Positions 36,160 through 47,215 of a stretch of DNA of 64,000 nt are shown here, in pieces. Under the pieces are notes generated by a model. That model was not told the DNA's origin. It saw nothing but the letters and a program-made list of their open reading frames with translations, and did not search any database. Source of the stretch: Panagrolaimus kolymaensis. Lineage: Eukaryota > Nematoda > Chromadorea > Rhabditida > Panagrolaimidae. A program made the position numbers and the translations under genes. The stretch spans positions 3,410,001-3,474,000 of the forward strand of contig JAJQJQ010000002.1 of assembly GCA_028622995.1 (NCBI GenBank). The letters run 5' to 3'. Numbering within the stretch: the first letter of the stretch is position 1; each line of letters begins with the position of its first letter.

Positions 36160-37342
36160 ATGTCTGGAAAATTTGAAGATAAAGTTGTGATTATTACTGG
36201 ATCATCAGCTGGTATTGGACAAGCTGCTGCAATTGCTTTTGGTAAAGAAGGAGCTCTGGTAACAATTCATGGACAATCAGAAAACCGACTAAAAGTAAAA
36301 TTGATTTTGTTGATTTAATTATGCAAAAGCTTTAGGAAACTGAAGCTTTGTTAAAAGCGGCTGGAGTTTCTCCAAATCGAATGGTTTCAGTTTTAGGTTC
36401 AATTGAACGGGAAGAAACTCTTCAAGCAATAATTAATAAAACAGTTGAAAACTTTGGGAAAATTAATGTTTTGGTATAGTTCATTTTTTGACAGATTAAA
36501 AAATGAGAGAATATTTCATAAACTTTTAAAGATAAATAATGCTGGAACAGCAAAAAAGCCAAATTGTGATCCATCAACAACCGAGAATCTTGATTATGTT
36601 TATTCTGTCAATATTCGAGCGTATTGTTTCAATTTTTCTCCATTAATTTTAATTATCGATTTTTAAGGCCATTCCGTCTTACTGAATTAGCATTACCATA
36701 TTTACAAAAAACTAAAGGAAATATTATTAATGTTAGCAGCATTTCATCATTCAACCGCAGTGTTCGTTTCTTTCATTTTTTTTAAATCAAGATTATAATC
36801 TTTTTTTTGAAGTTTGAAAGTCCAATGCATACTGCTTATGGAATGTCTAAAGCTGCTTTGGATGCTTTCGCATTCAATGAATGCCCTCGACTCGCTAAAA
36901 TGGGAATTCGAATCAATAATTTAAAGTTTGTATTTTGTTTAACAAAAAAAGTTTAAAATAATTAAACGCTTTTTTTAGTCCCGGACCAGTAAAAACTTTT
37001 ATTGCTGAAAGAAATCTTCCTGAAATGTCTGATGAAAAGAAACAGGATATGCTTGATAAAGTATGTTGCTAAAAATAGTGACTACCATCAACTATAATTT
37101 CCAAAGCTTCCTATTTTTCTCCTTCACCAGTGTTTTAAATTTTGTAAAAAATAATGAAAGCATTTTAGTCATGGGATTTTTATGTTAATCAAACTCCATT
37201 GGGACGCGTTGCAGAACCAAACGAAATGGCTCCAACATTGCTTCTTCTTGCTAGCGATGACGCTGGATTTGTTACTGGTTCACGTTGGGTTATCGATGGA
37301 GGAATGACTTCTTATGCAAGAGAAATGTCCCTTTATGATTAA
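36160..37342 (+). CDS. Classical short-chain dehydrogenase/reductase
   Basis: Predicted 274-aa NAD(P)-dependent oxidoreductase. The seven exons are 36160-36294, 36336-36473, 36532-36620, 36668-36761, 36813-36925, 36979-37060 and 37169-37342, in phase. Motifs in order: TGSSAGIG nucleotide-binding loop (residues ~14-21), INNAG, INVSSISS (catalytic Ser), TAYGMSKAAL (catalytic YxxxK), NPGPVKT, and C-terminal PLGRVAEPNEMAPTLLLLASD with GSRWVIDGGM. Length is typical. After the GxxxGxG motif the second strand ends VTIHGQSENRLK without the usual acidic residue, which slightly favours NADP(H). The substrate cannot be assigned; nematodes have many such dehydrogenases (DHS-type). No signal peptide is seen, so it is probably cytosolic. 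Confidence 0.93.
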
Positions 37343-37498
37343 AAAGGTTTTATTTACAGACATATTATTTTACATAATTAAGTATTATGGAATTAGAAAA
37401 AAAGGAAAAAGAAATTATAATACAAGGAAAAAATATCACCGTTTTCATTATTTGTATATGGTTTTCTTAAATTTAAAATTAAAGGAGATATTATTTTT

Positions 37499-38837
37499 TT
37501 AAAACTTGTGTGTTTTTATTAATTGAAATTGTACTGCTTGGGTTCCATCTTTAGTTGTCATATGATCCATTTTACGATATACTTTTGTTGCTTTAGAAAA
37601 GGGAACAAAACTCGTTGGACGACCATAAACGCTATCATTGTAATTAATGAGATCATCATCTAAAACCAAAATTATTTAGTGAATTTAACAACAACGATTT
37701 GTCAAGTAGCAAATGATTTATTTGTTAATTTACTCACCATAACTCCAAAATGAAAAGACATGTGATGCTTCATTTACGGCATTTTCATTCATTTCTTGTA
37801 AAAGTTGTGAATAAGCATTTCGACTGCAAGCTCGAATTGGCCCTCCACAAAGTTTTGCAGCTGATAAGGTGCTTCCAAAACCACAAGGCTCACCGGGCCA
37901 GAAACCATTTTTCTTATTACAAGTTGGATAAATGGCTGTGGTGTTTCCACCAGCACATTGGCACATACCATAGTTGGCACCAGAAATTCCAATAAAAGTA
38001 TTAACCCGAGAGCGAAGTGTAGTTCCAATATTGCAGATTCCATCATCTCCATCAATAAAACCTCCACGAATGGCTTTTCGAGCGATGGCAACGCCCATGG
38101 AATGCGAAATAACATGAACTTGTGGTGCACCAGTATATTGCAAAACGGCTTCAATGAAAGCACGAATGCGAGCAATTACATCGCAATTATGGGTTCGTTT
38201 ATAAGCATTAGCTGCAATTCGATCACCCCATGTCGTGGCATAAAGGGATGCCGGAGTGTAATTTTGTGAAGTGAAATATTTGATGCTGCTTGACCAACCG
38301 GTCCCCCATTTTGACATATCACTTAAAGCTCCATCGCTATTTCCGTGAACTAAAATTTAAAACCTTAAAATTGGTTTTTGAACTTTAAACAAGATATTAA
38401 CAGTGGCTGAATAAACATTTGTTTCTCCCAAATTCTTACCGAAAATTACAGGGATTTGGGTAATAGGTTCATTGGGATAAGCTTTGCCGCCATAACTTCC
38501 AATAAGTCCAAGGTCATGCCGAGCAAAATCATAACCACCATAGCCATTTCTATAAAAAAAAAATACTTTTTCATAAAAATGCTTTCCTAATTGCTGTGTA
38601 CACAAAACTAGTATGTACATACCCTTGTAGCCAAGCTTGAAAATCATTTGTTATAGGGCCAATGGGTTCATTATCAGCGGGAATAAATGATTCCCAATTT
38701 CTTTTTGTAATAAAATATTCATTATCAGATGTATATCGTAACCCTCGAGTATCATAATTAATTGCTAAACTATGAATGGAAGAAATAAATAATAAAATGA
38801 TAGTTAAAATGCGGCAATAAAAATTGAAAGTAAGCAT
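37499..38837 (-). CDS. Secreted class 2 lipase
   Basis: Predicted 365-aa secreted alpha/beta-hydrolase of the lipase class 2 (EstA-like) family, which is expanded in nematodes. Exons are 38623-38837, 38440-38549, 37738-38349 and 37499-37659, in phase. A signal peptide (MLTFNFYCRILTIILLFIS) is followed by FQAWLQGNGYGGYDFARHD, then TQIPVIFVHGNSDGAL (oxyanion-hole HG), VHVISHSMGVAIARKAI (nucleophile Ser in SHSMG), a Cys-rich stretch (YGMCQCAG, CGGPIRACS) and a C-terminal MDHMTTKDGTQ, whose His is the likely catalytic base. An Asp in DDDLINYND or nearby is a candidate acid. It hydrolyses lipid esters outside the cell or in lysosomes; the exact substrate is unknown. It is convergent with the SDR gene, with only ~155 bases between the stops. 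Confidence 0.92.
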
Positions 38838-39360
38838 CTGAAAAAGAAAAATTGTGATTTCAAAACGCTGAAATACTTTGAACAATCAAACACACAAAAA
38901 TAAAAATTCTGTGGTCTTATCACAAAGTTCAACGGCGTAAAGAAGAGAAATAGAAATGAAGGAAGCGATTGTTCTTTTAGCATCCACCAAAAGTAAAAAA
39001 AATGATAGCCTCTTCCTTCCTTTCCTTATTTTAACTTATGCGTTGTCGTCATAGCTTTCTTTGTTTTAACAAAAAGTTTGAAAAGAATTCAAAGACAAAC
39101 GTCTAAGAAAGGTTTTTTTCATGAATGAACCTTTCAAAAAAAGATTTTCATTGTTGAGTGAAAGAAGAGGAACATTTTTAGACAATCTAATTTTTTAATT
39201 ATTTATAAGTTAAAAAGGGGCTTTGAGTTTGAACGTGGGAGATATAAAGGAATGAATAATTTGTGATAAAGGTCAAGGATTATGATCGTGAAATTTAAAG
39301 AAAACAATTTTTGGTCGTTGTTTATTTTTATTTAAAAAATGCTAAAAACAGAAATCAAGT

Positions 39361-39567
39361 TTAAAGGACCCTGTTCATTTGATCTTTTTTTCAAACTCGC
39401 GTTTGATTATTCCCTCATGCCGCAATATTGCAGAGTCCGTAAAGTACAGTAATTTGACCGTAAAATTACTGTACATTACGGTACTTTACGGGCTTTGCAA
39501 TATTGCGGCATGAGGGAATAATCAAACGCGAGTTTGAAAAAAAGATCAAATGAACAGGGTCCTTTAA
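39361..39567. mobile_element. TTAA-flanked foldback MITE, family C
   Basis: Element 39365-39563 (199 bp) lies between TTAA copies. The termini are perfect inverted repeats starting AGGACCCTGTTCATTTGATC. The two arms stay almost perfectly complementary to the centre (around GTAAAATTACTGTA), so this is a nearly complete palindrome. It has no coding capacity. It belongs to the same broad TTAA/AGG group as families A and B but shares little beyond the first bases. Confidence 0.9.
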
Positions 39568-41704
39568 AAACAAGAATTTTTTTTAAAAAAAAAAGTTTAG
39601 TCATAACTTTGTAGCCTTAAATTTATAACAAATTTTAGTATTCTTTTTTTTCCAAGCTCCTCCTCTAAAAAGTTACTAGTAATTTATTACAGTAATTTGG
39701 TGCTAAAAAAGATTTGCTTACAATTGTAACTGTAAAAGTTTTGTCTGTCCTTGTCTAAGATTAAGAGCTGCCCAAACCTTTTATTTTTCCCAAAAATATG
39801 TAATATAAAAATAAAATTCCAAATTTACAGTAACTTTAAAAAAATAATTATTATCAGTTTAAAAAGTAAATTACTTTATGAAAATAAAAAAAAATATAAG
39901 TAGCATTATTTTTATAACTATAAACATTTTTAGCACTGTAAAAAAGGTTGCAAAAAAGTTATACACAAAAAATTAGGAACTTTTTCGAGAGAGGTATCAT
40001 ACCACATTTTTTTATTTGAATAGAAAATAACTCAAGCGCTTCTCAGTAAACAAATTCTTAAAGCATCATTGTTCCTTCGACTTAAAAATCATGATAAATT
40101 CCCTTTATTTTACATTTTAGGTTAAAACACTTCTTTTATTTTTTTTTATCTTTTTGATATTGCTGCTTAGCAGCTGAAGCAGCTTTAATTTCGCTTTTCG
40201 GTCATTTAATCTGAGTTAGGTCAAAACACATTCTGTGTTTTACTCAGCGACGTGTCGGTGAAGCAAGAAAAAAAGAACAATAGTTTGCACCATTTTTTTT
40301 GGGTTTTTAAAAGTAAAATAAATAAAAAAATAATCTTTAAAAAAAGCGAGAGAAAAAAACTTTTTTTGCAAAAAAAGAAGAGTTCAAATAATCGCTTATA
40401 TGTTTTTTGGCTCCACAATTATGAGTCAGAAAAACTAATGGCAAATGTGCCAATCTCTGAAATAGCACAACATAAATTTTACTTTCCTTTTTATATACTC
40501 TTTGACTTCATTAATTTTTACTTCACAAAAAGTTTTGACATTTAAAATTTATTTTTATTCAACACATTTTTTCTTTGTAATTTATATAATAAAAAGATTA
40601 TTTAGTGACTGCAACGACGACGATGGTGGTGCTTTTAAACTATTATATTATTTTATTTCATTCAAAATTCCTATATTTTTTTTACCGTCTCTTTTGTGAC
40701 GCCATATAAAAATGTTCCAAAAAAGCAATATGTGAAAATTACGTAACTTTTTTTGTGGTAAAAAGAAACGTGTCTTTGAACTGAATGGTAATTAGGCACT
40801 TTCATAGGGAGATGCACGCATATCCTGAAACATAAATGCATATGTATGATGACGAAATAAAATGAACCATCCTTCTAAGAAGTCGAACTGTACCGTTCAA
40901 ACTTCGCTGAGCTCATGTTTTCATCATCATTTTTTTCTTCTCATAAATAAAAAGAACATTGAGTACAATAACCTTTTTTGCTGTCTGCAAGAGAAAAAAA
41001 ACATTACGATAATAGCGCCACGACATAGAAAAAGCGAAGGAGGAAAAAAATCGTTGTTGTCGACGGCGAAGACGTAAATTTTTAAACCTGTGATAATGCT
41101 GTTAAATTATTTAAAAGCCAAACGCCATTTTAAAAAAAGGGAAGTCATTATTTGTTTTAAGAGGCATAAATAAACTTTTCACTATTGTTTTTTTTTTTTT
41201 GGGGAGAAATCACGTTAAAAACACATGACTCTTTTTTTTTTGCACATTAAAATTTGCGTGTAGTTATTAATGAAAATGTATTTATAAAAAGAAGTTAATT
41301 CCCGATGGGACATGGATACGCTAAAAAATATGATTCTTGGATAAATATGATATCATTTTTTTGTAATAGATTTAATAAAAACATTTTTAAAATACAAATT
41401 GTAACTTTTCAAACTGTGTTGTTGAATATTTATTTCCAAATGAATGTTTTTTGAGAAAGGGTGAAACACAAAAAATGAAAGGCATTGAAACACTTACAAA
41501 TGTAAAAAAAATTTTAAAGGCTAATAAAAAACATTGGATTTTTTTCTGATGAAAAAGTTAACGGAGGTTTAATTAAATATTTTTACCAAGTGGGAAATTT
41601 TAATTATTTATTCATAACATGGTTTGTAATAAACTTTGTCTTTAGTATTATTTTCGTTCCCGGGCTCTTGACCCAGGAACTCCCCAAAAATTTTTGTCCT
41701 ACCT

Positions 41705-41955
41705 TTAAAGGGAGTGTCCCAAACGATGAGAAAACCCTTACAGCGGGTGTTCCTAGCCCGAAAGTTCGTTTCACTGTCTCAAAGTCTAACAAAGTTTTAC
41801 AAAGTTTTTTCAAAAGCTTACGAAATTTTCTCAAAATGCTACAAAAAGTTACAAAAATCCGTAGCACTTTGTAAGCTTTTGAGACAATGAAACTTTCGGG
41901 CTAGGAACACCCGTCGTAGTAAAATTATTCTCATCGTTTGGGACACTCCCTTTAA
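41705..41955. mobile_element. TTAA-flanked foldback MITE, family A copy 2
   Basis: Element 41709-41951 (243 bp) is flanked by TTAA and begins AGGGAGTGTCCCAAACGATG, with the complementary end. It is nearly identical to the copy at 26576-26819 over its full length, including the ~10-bp periodic core. The left terminus here matches its own right arm better than copy 1 does (AAACGATG versus AAAAGATG), so copy 1 carries at least one extra substitution. High identity between copies points to recent activity. Confidence 0.92.
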
Positions 41956-42266
41956 AGGAGACTTTTTATAAAAAGCTGAATCTCTTTAGCTTTTTGTGTG
42001 CTTTTATATTTTAAAAAACATGTGTTACTCGCGTAACGTGTGAAGAATTTAACTCGATTGTTTTGATATGTACAGTAACACACTATTCATTATGCATAAA
42101 TTTAAAATGAGAAATAGACAATCAAAGAAAGACGAATTTACAAATAAATAAGTTTTTGCTACGGTAATCAATTTTTTTCTTTGCTTTTACACATTACAAA
42201 TTAAAAAATTATTCAAAATCAAAAAATGTTATACAGTGGAATCTGCTTTATCTCATTAAATTCTTG

Positions 42267-42573
42267 TTTGTGATCAGGGGTGAGCGGAAGTGGCTTTTCC
42301 TTAAACGGAAGGAACCGGAAACGGAACCGAGGAAGTTCGGCGGAAGCGGAAACGGAAACGGAAATTGAAAATGCCCGGAATTCCGCGGAAACGGAAACGG
42401 AACGGAAATTTTGTATTAGAATTTTCTTTTTTTAAGCTTACGCGGAAGCGGAAACGGAAGCGGAAATTTAAATTTTTTTTTACGGAAGCGGAAACGGAAA
42501 CGGAAGTAAAAAAACCACGGAATTTCACGGAAACGAAAACGGAAGCGGAATTCCGCTCACCCCTGTTTGTGAT
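42267..42573. mobile_element. hAT-like MITE with CGGAAA-repeat core
   Basis: Element 42275-42565 (291 bp) is flanked by an exact 8-bp duplication, TTTGTGAT (42267-42274 and 42566-42573). The termini are a perfect 15-bp inverted repeat, CAGGGGTGAGCGGAA, a classical hAT-type end. The interior is an irregular array of CGGAAA and CGGAAG hexamers in one orientation, interrupted by short AT stretches. The repeat yields artefactual Arg/Lys/Phe-rich frames on both strands. It has no transposase. Confidence 0.93.
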
Positions 42574-42966
42574 GTTCCATCACCATGAATATTTTACTAT
42601 TTTCTCTTTTGGTTTTTTTAACTTTCCTGTTTATTACTGTTACATTATCGGTGGCTATCATTGCTTTGATTCACGTTAAATTTGGTGTTGAAGATTGTTT
42701 TCAGATAAAAAAAAAAGTCAAAACAAGTTGAAGTCTTGAAAGAAATAATTTTGAAGAATTATGGTTTAAATTCTACTTGAAAAATTTATAGGTTTAAATT
42801 CATAAGTTATAAACTTTATTTGATTTTTAATATCAGCAGCCCCAAGATTTTTAGAACTTGAATTTGATAACATAAATTATTATTAGCAGCATCGATTGTT
42901 TTTTTTTCTAAAAAAATGTTATTTTTTAAATGGACATTTTTGATGATTCATCCTTTTTTTGTGATA

Positions 42967-43468
42967 GCAGCAAGTAGGGTGGACCGATCTACCGGTAGAT
43001 TGAAAAATCGGTAGATCTACCGGTAGATCTACCGGTGGATCTACCGGTAGATCTACTGAAATCTACCGCAAGTCCAAAATTCGAAAAGAAAGGGATTTTG
43101 AATCAAGGAATACAAAATTAAGGATATAAGGCTATTTTTGGGCACAAAAATAGGTTTTGCAAACTTTTAAAAAAATTTCAATTTTTCAACAGGGTGGACC
43201 AAGCTATTACTTTCCTATCATAAACTCTCCCCTGTTAAAAAAATTCAAAAATTTTCGGAAATAGAGAAAACATCGTTTTTATGCATTTTAGAACCTGCTA
43301 ATTCATAACTTTCGCTTAAAAAACTCCGAGAACGTCTTTTTTTAAATTTTGGTGGCGCGGTAGATTTCGGTAGATTGGAAAATTTTTTCGGTAGATTTCG
43401 GTAGATCTACCGGTAGATCTACCGGTAGAATCTACTGGTAGATCTACCCGGTCCACCCTAGCAGCAAG
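42967..43468. mobile_element. hAT-like MITE with palindromic ACCGGTAGATCT core
   Basis: Element 42975-43460 (486 bp) is flanked by an exact 8-bp duplication, GCAGCAAG (42967-42974 and 43461-43468). The termini are 12-bp inverted repeats, TAGGGTGGACCG. Next to each end is an array of the 12-bp self-complementary unit GATCTACCGGTA (about 42990-43070 and 43370-43450). The middle (43075-43360) is unique AT-rich sequence that also contains an internal copy of the terminal motif, AGGGTGGACC at 43191-43200. It has no coding capacity. Confidence 0.92.
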
Positions 43469-44566
43469 TGAACGTAGTTCTTCTTCTCTTCTTTATTTCA
43501 GTTTTTTGGTTGTAGTCGTCGCTTTTTTATTGTTCTAAAAAACAGTTTGATGCAAAAAGCATAAAAAAACTGTTGTTGATAATTATTATGTATTATGAAA
43601 GAAATAATATGCATCTTTATTGATACTGTTGTCCTTCAAATTATATGTTTTTTATTAATTTTTTTTCTTATTGAAAAGCGAATTATGAAGACTTTTCTTA
43701 TTAATGTTTTTTCCCTTTGAACTATTTCTTCGAAAAACGATCAAAAAAATATTTTTCAATTTTTTTTTATTTCTGAACATAGCTTTATAAACTGTTTATA
43801 AAACCCAAGGTGGTATGTTAATCTTGTTTATAAAAGAAAATTCTACCTGTCTGTTTTAATTTATGTATTTTTCTCATTATTTTTTTGACTTTAAATATTT
43901 TAGAAAATGGAATAACTTTCCTTTTTTTAAATCTGTCTTTCAGCTGCTTGTTCATCCCGCAAAAAAAACTTTTCAAAGCGTTATTTTTTCATTTTTCTAC
44001 TGTATTACTTTATTAACCATTTTTTGTAAACAACTTTCGAAATCATCATTTTTCTGTGTTGTGCCTACCTTTGTTTTAAAAAAAGGAAAGAAAAAAGAAC
44101 GCCTCTTTTTATGTTATTTAAGCGAGTATCGCAGCCTTTTCTTGCTTCATTTTTTTCTTGATTTTTTTCTTCTTCTGTAAAGCGTATTGGTGTGTTGTTG
44201 CTTTATAGCGATGATGGCAGTGCCTCTCATTCATCATGATCATCAGCATAATCGGTTTTGCTTTTTCATAAACATCTTACAAAAAAAATAAAACTTTTTT
44301 TTCCCTGTTATTTTTTAAAGCTATCTGTTTTAACGCTACGTTGACTAAGAAAAATATTTACAGCCTTTTTTGTTGACAGCATTTCTTCTCCATTTCTGCG
44401 TCTCTGCTCTTAGTGTTCATAAAAATGTGAGAAGAGAACGTGTGACCATTGCCTTTACGTGAACACTTGTTTGTTCCAATTTTTTTGGCCTCTCTCGGTT
44501 TATTTTTGAAATCATTTGTTTTGCAGAATAAAAAAAGCAACACGTTATCTATCCCCAACTTTCATC

Positions 44567-47215
44567 ATGTCGGAAAGAGTAGTAAGTTTTTGTTTTATGA
44601 GTTATTAATTTTTTAATAAAATGCTCGTAATTTTTAGTGCATTTCATCACAATGGAGTATCGCCGTTGACCCCAAAGCTTATGCTCATCAATATGATGTT
44701 GAAATTTCATTCGGCCGCTTTGAAAATGTTGAAGCTGCTGGAGAAGGAAGCGCAAAAATTCCGCGAGCAAAAGTTTTGACCAAGAGGTTGCAAGATTAAA
44801 AAATATATATCATTCTTTAAAATATGTTTATTTTCAGTAACAACAGCTACCATAAATTTCTTTGCCGCCATATCCTTAAAACATTAGGGTTCCACAATGA
44901 CATTGCCTTCGTTTATGATGGTCGAGCAATCCTCTGGGCATCTAAAGCCTTGAAAAATGATATCAATATCACCATGCCCCAAGCAAATCTTGATGACATT
45001 CTTCGTAGCTCTCTCCCTGACCGTGAATCTCTCCTCCATGTAGTTGTCACCAAAGCAAAATCAATCAAGCTTGATGCATTTGGACAAAATTCCAATGGTG
45101 ATGTTCATGAAAATCGAACTTGGCGCAATGTTATGGAATTAATTTTAACTGAAGACCCGATTACCCGTAGCAACAACGCTTTTATTGCTGTTGGATCGGG
45201 TGAGCTTTTTGAAGCTCAATCAGTCCCATTTGACCGTGGACTTGTCGTTCGAAATGGTAATAAAAAAGGTGTACATATTATCAAAGTTGATAATAAACCA
45301 CAATTATGCATCTCCCTTGATTATACCAAAAAAGTTTTTTATCCCAACGATGTTACATTCTTGGATCTTGTTAGAACCTTTATGGCTGGAGGACGTGATT
45401 ATGCAGAAGCCGAAGCACTTTTCCGAAACATCAAACTTCAACCATGTTATAATCGTGGAAGAATTCTAACATTCAAGAACTTTACTGAAAACACCGTTGC
45501 TCAATTAACTACTGATGACAATAAACCTTTGAAAGCGTATTATGCTAACATCAAGATCACTCTTAAACATCTCAATGAACGTGCGGCGATAATGTCAAAT
45601 GGAAAAGGTGAATTTCCTTTGGAAATTTTGGAAGTTGTTCCAAACCAACCAGTTCCTGTTCTTCGAATGCCCGAAAGCCTCAAAGAAAAAACTCTTGAAC
45701 TCAATCGACTTAAACCACATGTACGCCATCGATCCATTCTTGATCAATTTGCAAAATTGAATTTTAACAACCCCGTTACAAATGCTTTCAGTATTCGCGT
45801 CAATCAAAATATGATTGAAGGAAGCTTTGAACAACTTCCTCCAATGAGTATGGTTGTTTCTAATAACGTCATCCTAAAATACTTTGACAATGTCACATTC
45901 AAATTTGACAAGAATAAATATTATCGAGCTGGCCAATTTACCCTATTTATTGTTCTTGCAACAAAAGAAGAATCATTTAAAAGCATGGAATGCGCTAAAG
46001 CACTTGTTAAAGCAGCTTTGATCAAAGGTTTACAACTCCCAACACCAACCTTCAAAGAATTTAATACCTCATCTTCTGAACTTGCTGATTGGGTAAATGC
46101 TTTGAAAATATATGAAGAACCAAAAGCTATTGTCTTGACTGTGGATAATATTCCAACAAATCATGCTCTTCTCAAGCTCGCTGAAGTTATCACAGGCGTT
46201 CAAACACAACACATGTTCTCAGAAACTGCAATAAAAGCTACTCCTACTAATGTTAGTCGTGGCCGTCCTATTACTTTGGAAAACATCGTCCACAAATTGA
46301 ACATTAAAGGTGGTGGCCTCAATCACATTGTTGATTTTGAGAAAGATATGTAAGTTTTACCACCTTTAAACCAAATAACGTTAAAAATATTTTAGGCAAA
46401 AGTTAAAACTCGATACAACTTTGATCATTTCTGTTGATGTAGCCCATCCAACTGGTGATGATTACAAGGGATCAACTGATGAACCCTCTGTTGTTGGAAT
46501 AGTTGGAAATTACCTGAAAAACCCACATGAATTTGCTGGAACATACGCTTTTCAAAATCCTCGTCAAGAATCGGTTGATGCTACTATTCTTAGCCTTGTT
46601 GCCCGCCAAATGCTTGAACTAGTATCCAAATATCGAATGATAGATACTATCGTCCTTCTTCGTGATGGCGTTTCTGAGGGGCAATATGCCATGGTCCTCG
46701 ATGATGAATTGCCTGCAGTCAAATCTGCCTCTACTGATCTATCAATCAAAACTAGCTTTCTCGCTATTATAGTTACCAAAAATGGAAATGCTCGCCATTT
46801 CAATTTTTCAAGTGGTCATCCAGAATCTATGCCTCCACGTTCATTCATCAGCTTTGGAATTCGCCACAGTTTCAAGCAATTTTATATGACTGCTCATCGT
46901 GCTTTTGCTGGAACGGCCAAATCTGTAATGATCACCGTCATTCGTGATGACCTTGGCCTAAGCAAATCTGAAGCTCAAATCTTCCTTCTTGGATTGGCAC
47001 ATCTTCATCAAATCGTCACCGCTCCTATTTCTCTTCCGGCTCCTATATACCAAGCCGATATCCTTGCTGAACGTGGTCAAAAGCTTTTCCGAGCTTTCAA
47101 AAAACATGATGAAAGCTGCATTCCACTCGTCGATGGTCACATCGATTATGTCAAGCTTACCAATATGTTGAACTTCAATGATGGCCATTTGCCTCAAACC
47201 CGATACACCGCTTAA
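44567..47215 (+). CDS. Argonaute protein with intact slicer residues
   Basis: Predicted 831-aa small-RNA-guided Argonaute from exons 44567-44581, 44638-44786, 44838-46349 and 46396-47215, in phase. The 5-codon first exon (MSERV) is less sure. The order is N domain (IAVDPKAYAHQYDVEISFGRF), PAZ around residues 230-340, MID (ITLENIVHKLNIKGGGLNHI, like the Ago N.KLGG.N segment) and PIWI. The PIWI catalytic tetrad can be traced: D573 in SVDVAHPT, E617 in NPRQES, D649 in LLRDGVSEGQY and H726 in TAHRAFAGTAK, so cleavage looks possible. The C-terminus is RYTA rather than the usual YFA. The clade is unclear: the size fits nematode WAGO-type proteins, which usually lack the full tetrad. A TTTTGCAG site about 40 nt upstream may accept a spliced leader. 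AATAAA lies near 47233 and 47441. Confidence 0.92.

Larger units (their letters stand above)
38838..44566. other. AT-rich intergenic region rich in MITEs
   Basis: About 5.7 kb between the lipase start and the Argonaute start. It holds a family C foldback (39361-39567), a family A foldback (41705-41955) and two hAT-like elements with repeat cores (42267-42573, 42967-43468). No coding region is supported; the F/K-rich frames are low complexity. It is the densest cluster of miniature elements in the window. Confidence 0.65.

Noticed and set aside
42301..42679. Open frames on both strands giving RFRFRF and KRKRKR proteins
   Set aside because: They are direct products of the CGGAAA hexamer array of the hAT-like element.
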